Shown: piece by piece, positions 6,347 to 6,812 of the stretch
How positions within the stretch are numbered: the stretch's first letter is position 1
Layout of the letters: every line of letters begins with the position of its first letter
The notes under the pieces: model-generated
The model's database searches: none
What the model was told of the DNA's origin: nothing
What the model saw: the letters and a program-made list of their open reading frames with translations, nothing else
NCBI GenBank assembly: GCA_016937135.1
Contig: JAFGWO010000158.1
Coordinates: 1 to 6,812, forward strand
DNA length: 6,812 bases
Source: Pseudomonadota bacterium
Lineage (GTDB): Bacteria > BMS3Abin14
Reading direction: 5' to 3'
Made by a program: the position numbers and the translations under genes

Positions 6347-6812
6347 CCTTCCTCCTCCTGATCCCGAACAGGTGGCCTCGGATGGCGTTTTCCGGGCAGT
6401 AGTGAACGCAAAGACCGCAGCTCTGGCACACTTCCTGTTCGACCCGGACCTTGTCCCCATCTCTCACCAAAGCCGGGCAGGCCAGAGCCTCGATGCACGT
6501 CTTTTCGCACTTTGAAAAACCGGTGCATCTTTTCGGATTGACCTGGACAGCCAGGTGCCATTTCCTTGGCTGGCGCGCCGCGCAAGGCGCCCTCAGGATG
6601 AGAACGTTGACCCCCTTCTCTTTCAGGACTTTTCTGAAGGCCCTGACAGTGGTCCGGTACCTGTAGGGATTTACAACCTTTACCGAGGCGACGCCGAGCC
6701 CCAGGCAGATGTCCTCGATGGAGACTTTCGGATCGTGCCCCTGCCCGATGGTCCCGGGAGTCTCCTGAAAACCGGTCATGGAGGACCAGTTGTTGTCAAA
6801 CACCACCACGGG
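6336..6812 (-). CDS. iorA: Indolepyruvate:ferredoxin oxidoreductase, alpha subunit (3' part only)
   Basis: The last 158 residues of IorA; the start lies beyond the right edge (family length is roughly 600). This subunit binds thiamine diphosphate and carries two ferredoxin-like iron-sulfur sites. The visible part begins in the thiamine diphosphate domain at VVVFDNNWSSMTGFQETPG, matching the family's DN-x-TxAMTGxQ-type metal and cofactor site. The C-terminal ferredoxin domain has Cys96, 102, 106, 112 (fragment numbering; spacing CX5CX3CX5CP) and Cys129, 132, 135, 139 (CX2CX2CX3CP). The second motif is a standard 4Fe-4S site. The first keeps four cysteines but with wider spacing than the CX2CX2CX4CP I expect in IorA. 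It ends IRRRKVGI and its TAA (6338-6336) lies inside iorB. Confidence 0.93.
   Translation of the reverse strand, partial: PVVVFDNNWSSMTGFQETPGTIGQGHDPKVSIEDICLGLGVASVKVVNPYRYRTTVRAFRKVLKEKGVNVLILRAPCAARQPRKWHLAVQVNPKRCTGFSKCEKTCIEALACPALVRDGDKVRVEQEVCQSCGLCVHYCPENAIRGHLFGIRRRKVGI
6351..6358 (-). promoter_or_regulatory. iorB ribosome-binding site, inside iorA
   Basis: Read leftward, GGAGGAGG lies within the last codons of iorA, its GGAGG core 7 nt before the TTG at 6346. It decides the unusual TTG start: no ATG or GTG nearby in that frame has such a site, and TTG gives the family's normal N-terminus. Confidence 0.75.

Noticed and set aside
5663..6361. Plus-strand open frame of 232 codons opposite iorB
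   Set aside because: It is antisense to a clear IorB with conserved motifs throughout; the translated sequence has no recognisable domain.
6347..6460. Longer iorB reading frame starting inside iorA at 6460
   Set aside because: The extra 38 residues overlap the second iron-sulfur motif of iorA in another frame and look unlike any IorB N-terminus.

Overview
The window reads as chromosomal DNA of a Gram-negative, probably anaerobic bacterium. Evidence for an outer membrane is two lipoproteins with clear lipoboxes and the start of an exported, outer-membrane-like protein. Evidence for anaerobic 2-oxoacid metabolism is an indolepyruvate:ferredoxin oxidoreductase gene pair (iorA-iorB). The S8 protease ending in a CysPheIle-box C-terminal anchor and the Cys-Gly-poly-Asp lipoprotein starts recall Desulfobacterota (former Deltaproteobacteria). 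That placement is an inference from gene style, not a proven assignment.

Layout. (1) 1-167, minus: the 5' end of an exported protein that runs off the left edge. (2) 168-527: a divergent intergenic region with a 32-bp near-perfect palindrome. (3) 528-2792, plus: a secreted, membrane-anchored subtilisin-family (S8) protease with propeptide, complete catalytic residues, Ig-like region(s) and a CFI-box C-terminus. (4) 2818-2846: a terminator serving the leftward gene that converges on the protease. (5) 2891-4015 and 4353-5471, both minus: two paralogous acidic lipoproteins in tandem, each with its own strong Shine-Dalgarno site and intrinsic terminator. I recognise no family for them. (6) 5472-5752: the leader and extended -10 promoter of the upstream lipoprotein gene. 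(7) 5753-6812, minus: iorB, overlapping the 3' end of iorA, which continues past the right edge.

How the genes relate. iorA and iorB form a translationally coupled operon for one two-subunit enzyme. The two lipoproteins are a tandem duplication whose copies look separately transcribed. The protease is convergent with them and is also a cell-surface protein, but nothing in the sequence ties it to them functionally. The points most worth a second look are the lipoprotein pair (including a Cys/Cys versus Arg/Glu exchange at two aligned C-terminal positions), a perfect 17-bp tandem repeat at the probable promoter of the downstream copy, the palindrome ahead of the protease, and an unusual cysteine spacing in one IorA iron-sulfur site. 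I found no mobile element, CRISPR array, tRNA or rRNA.
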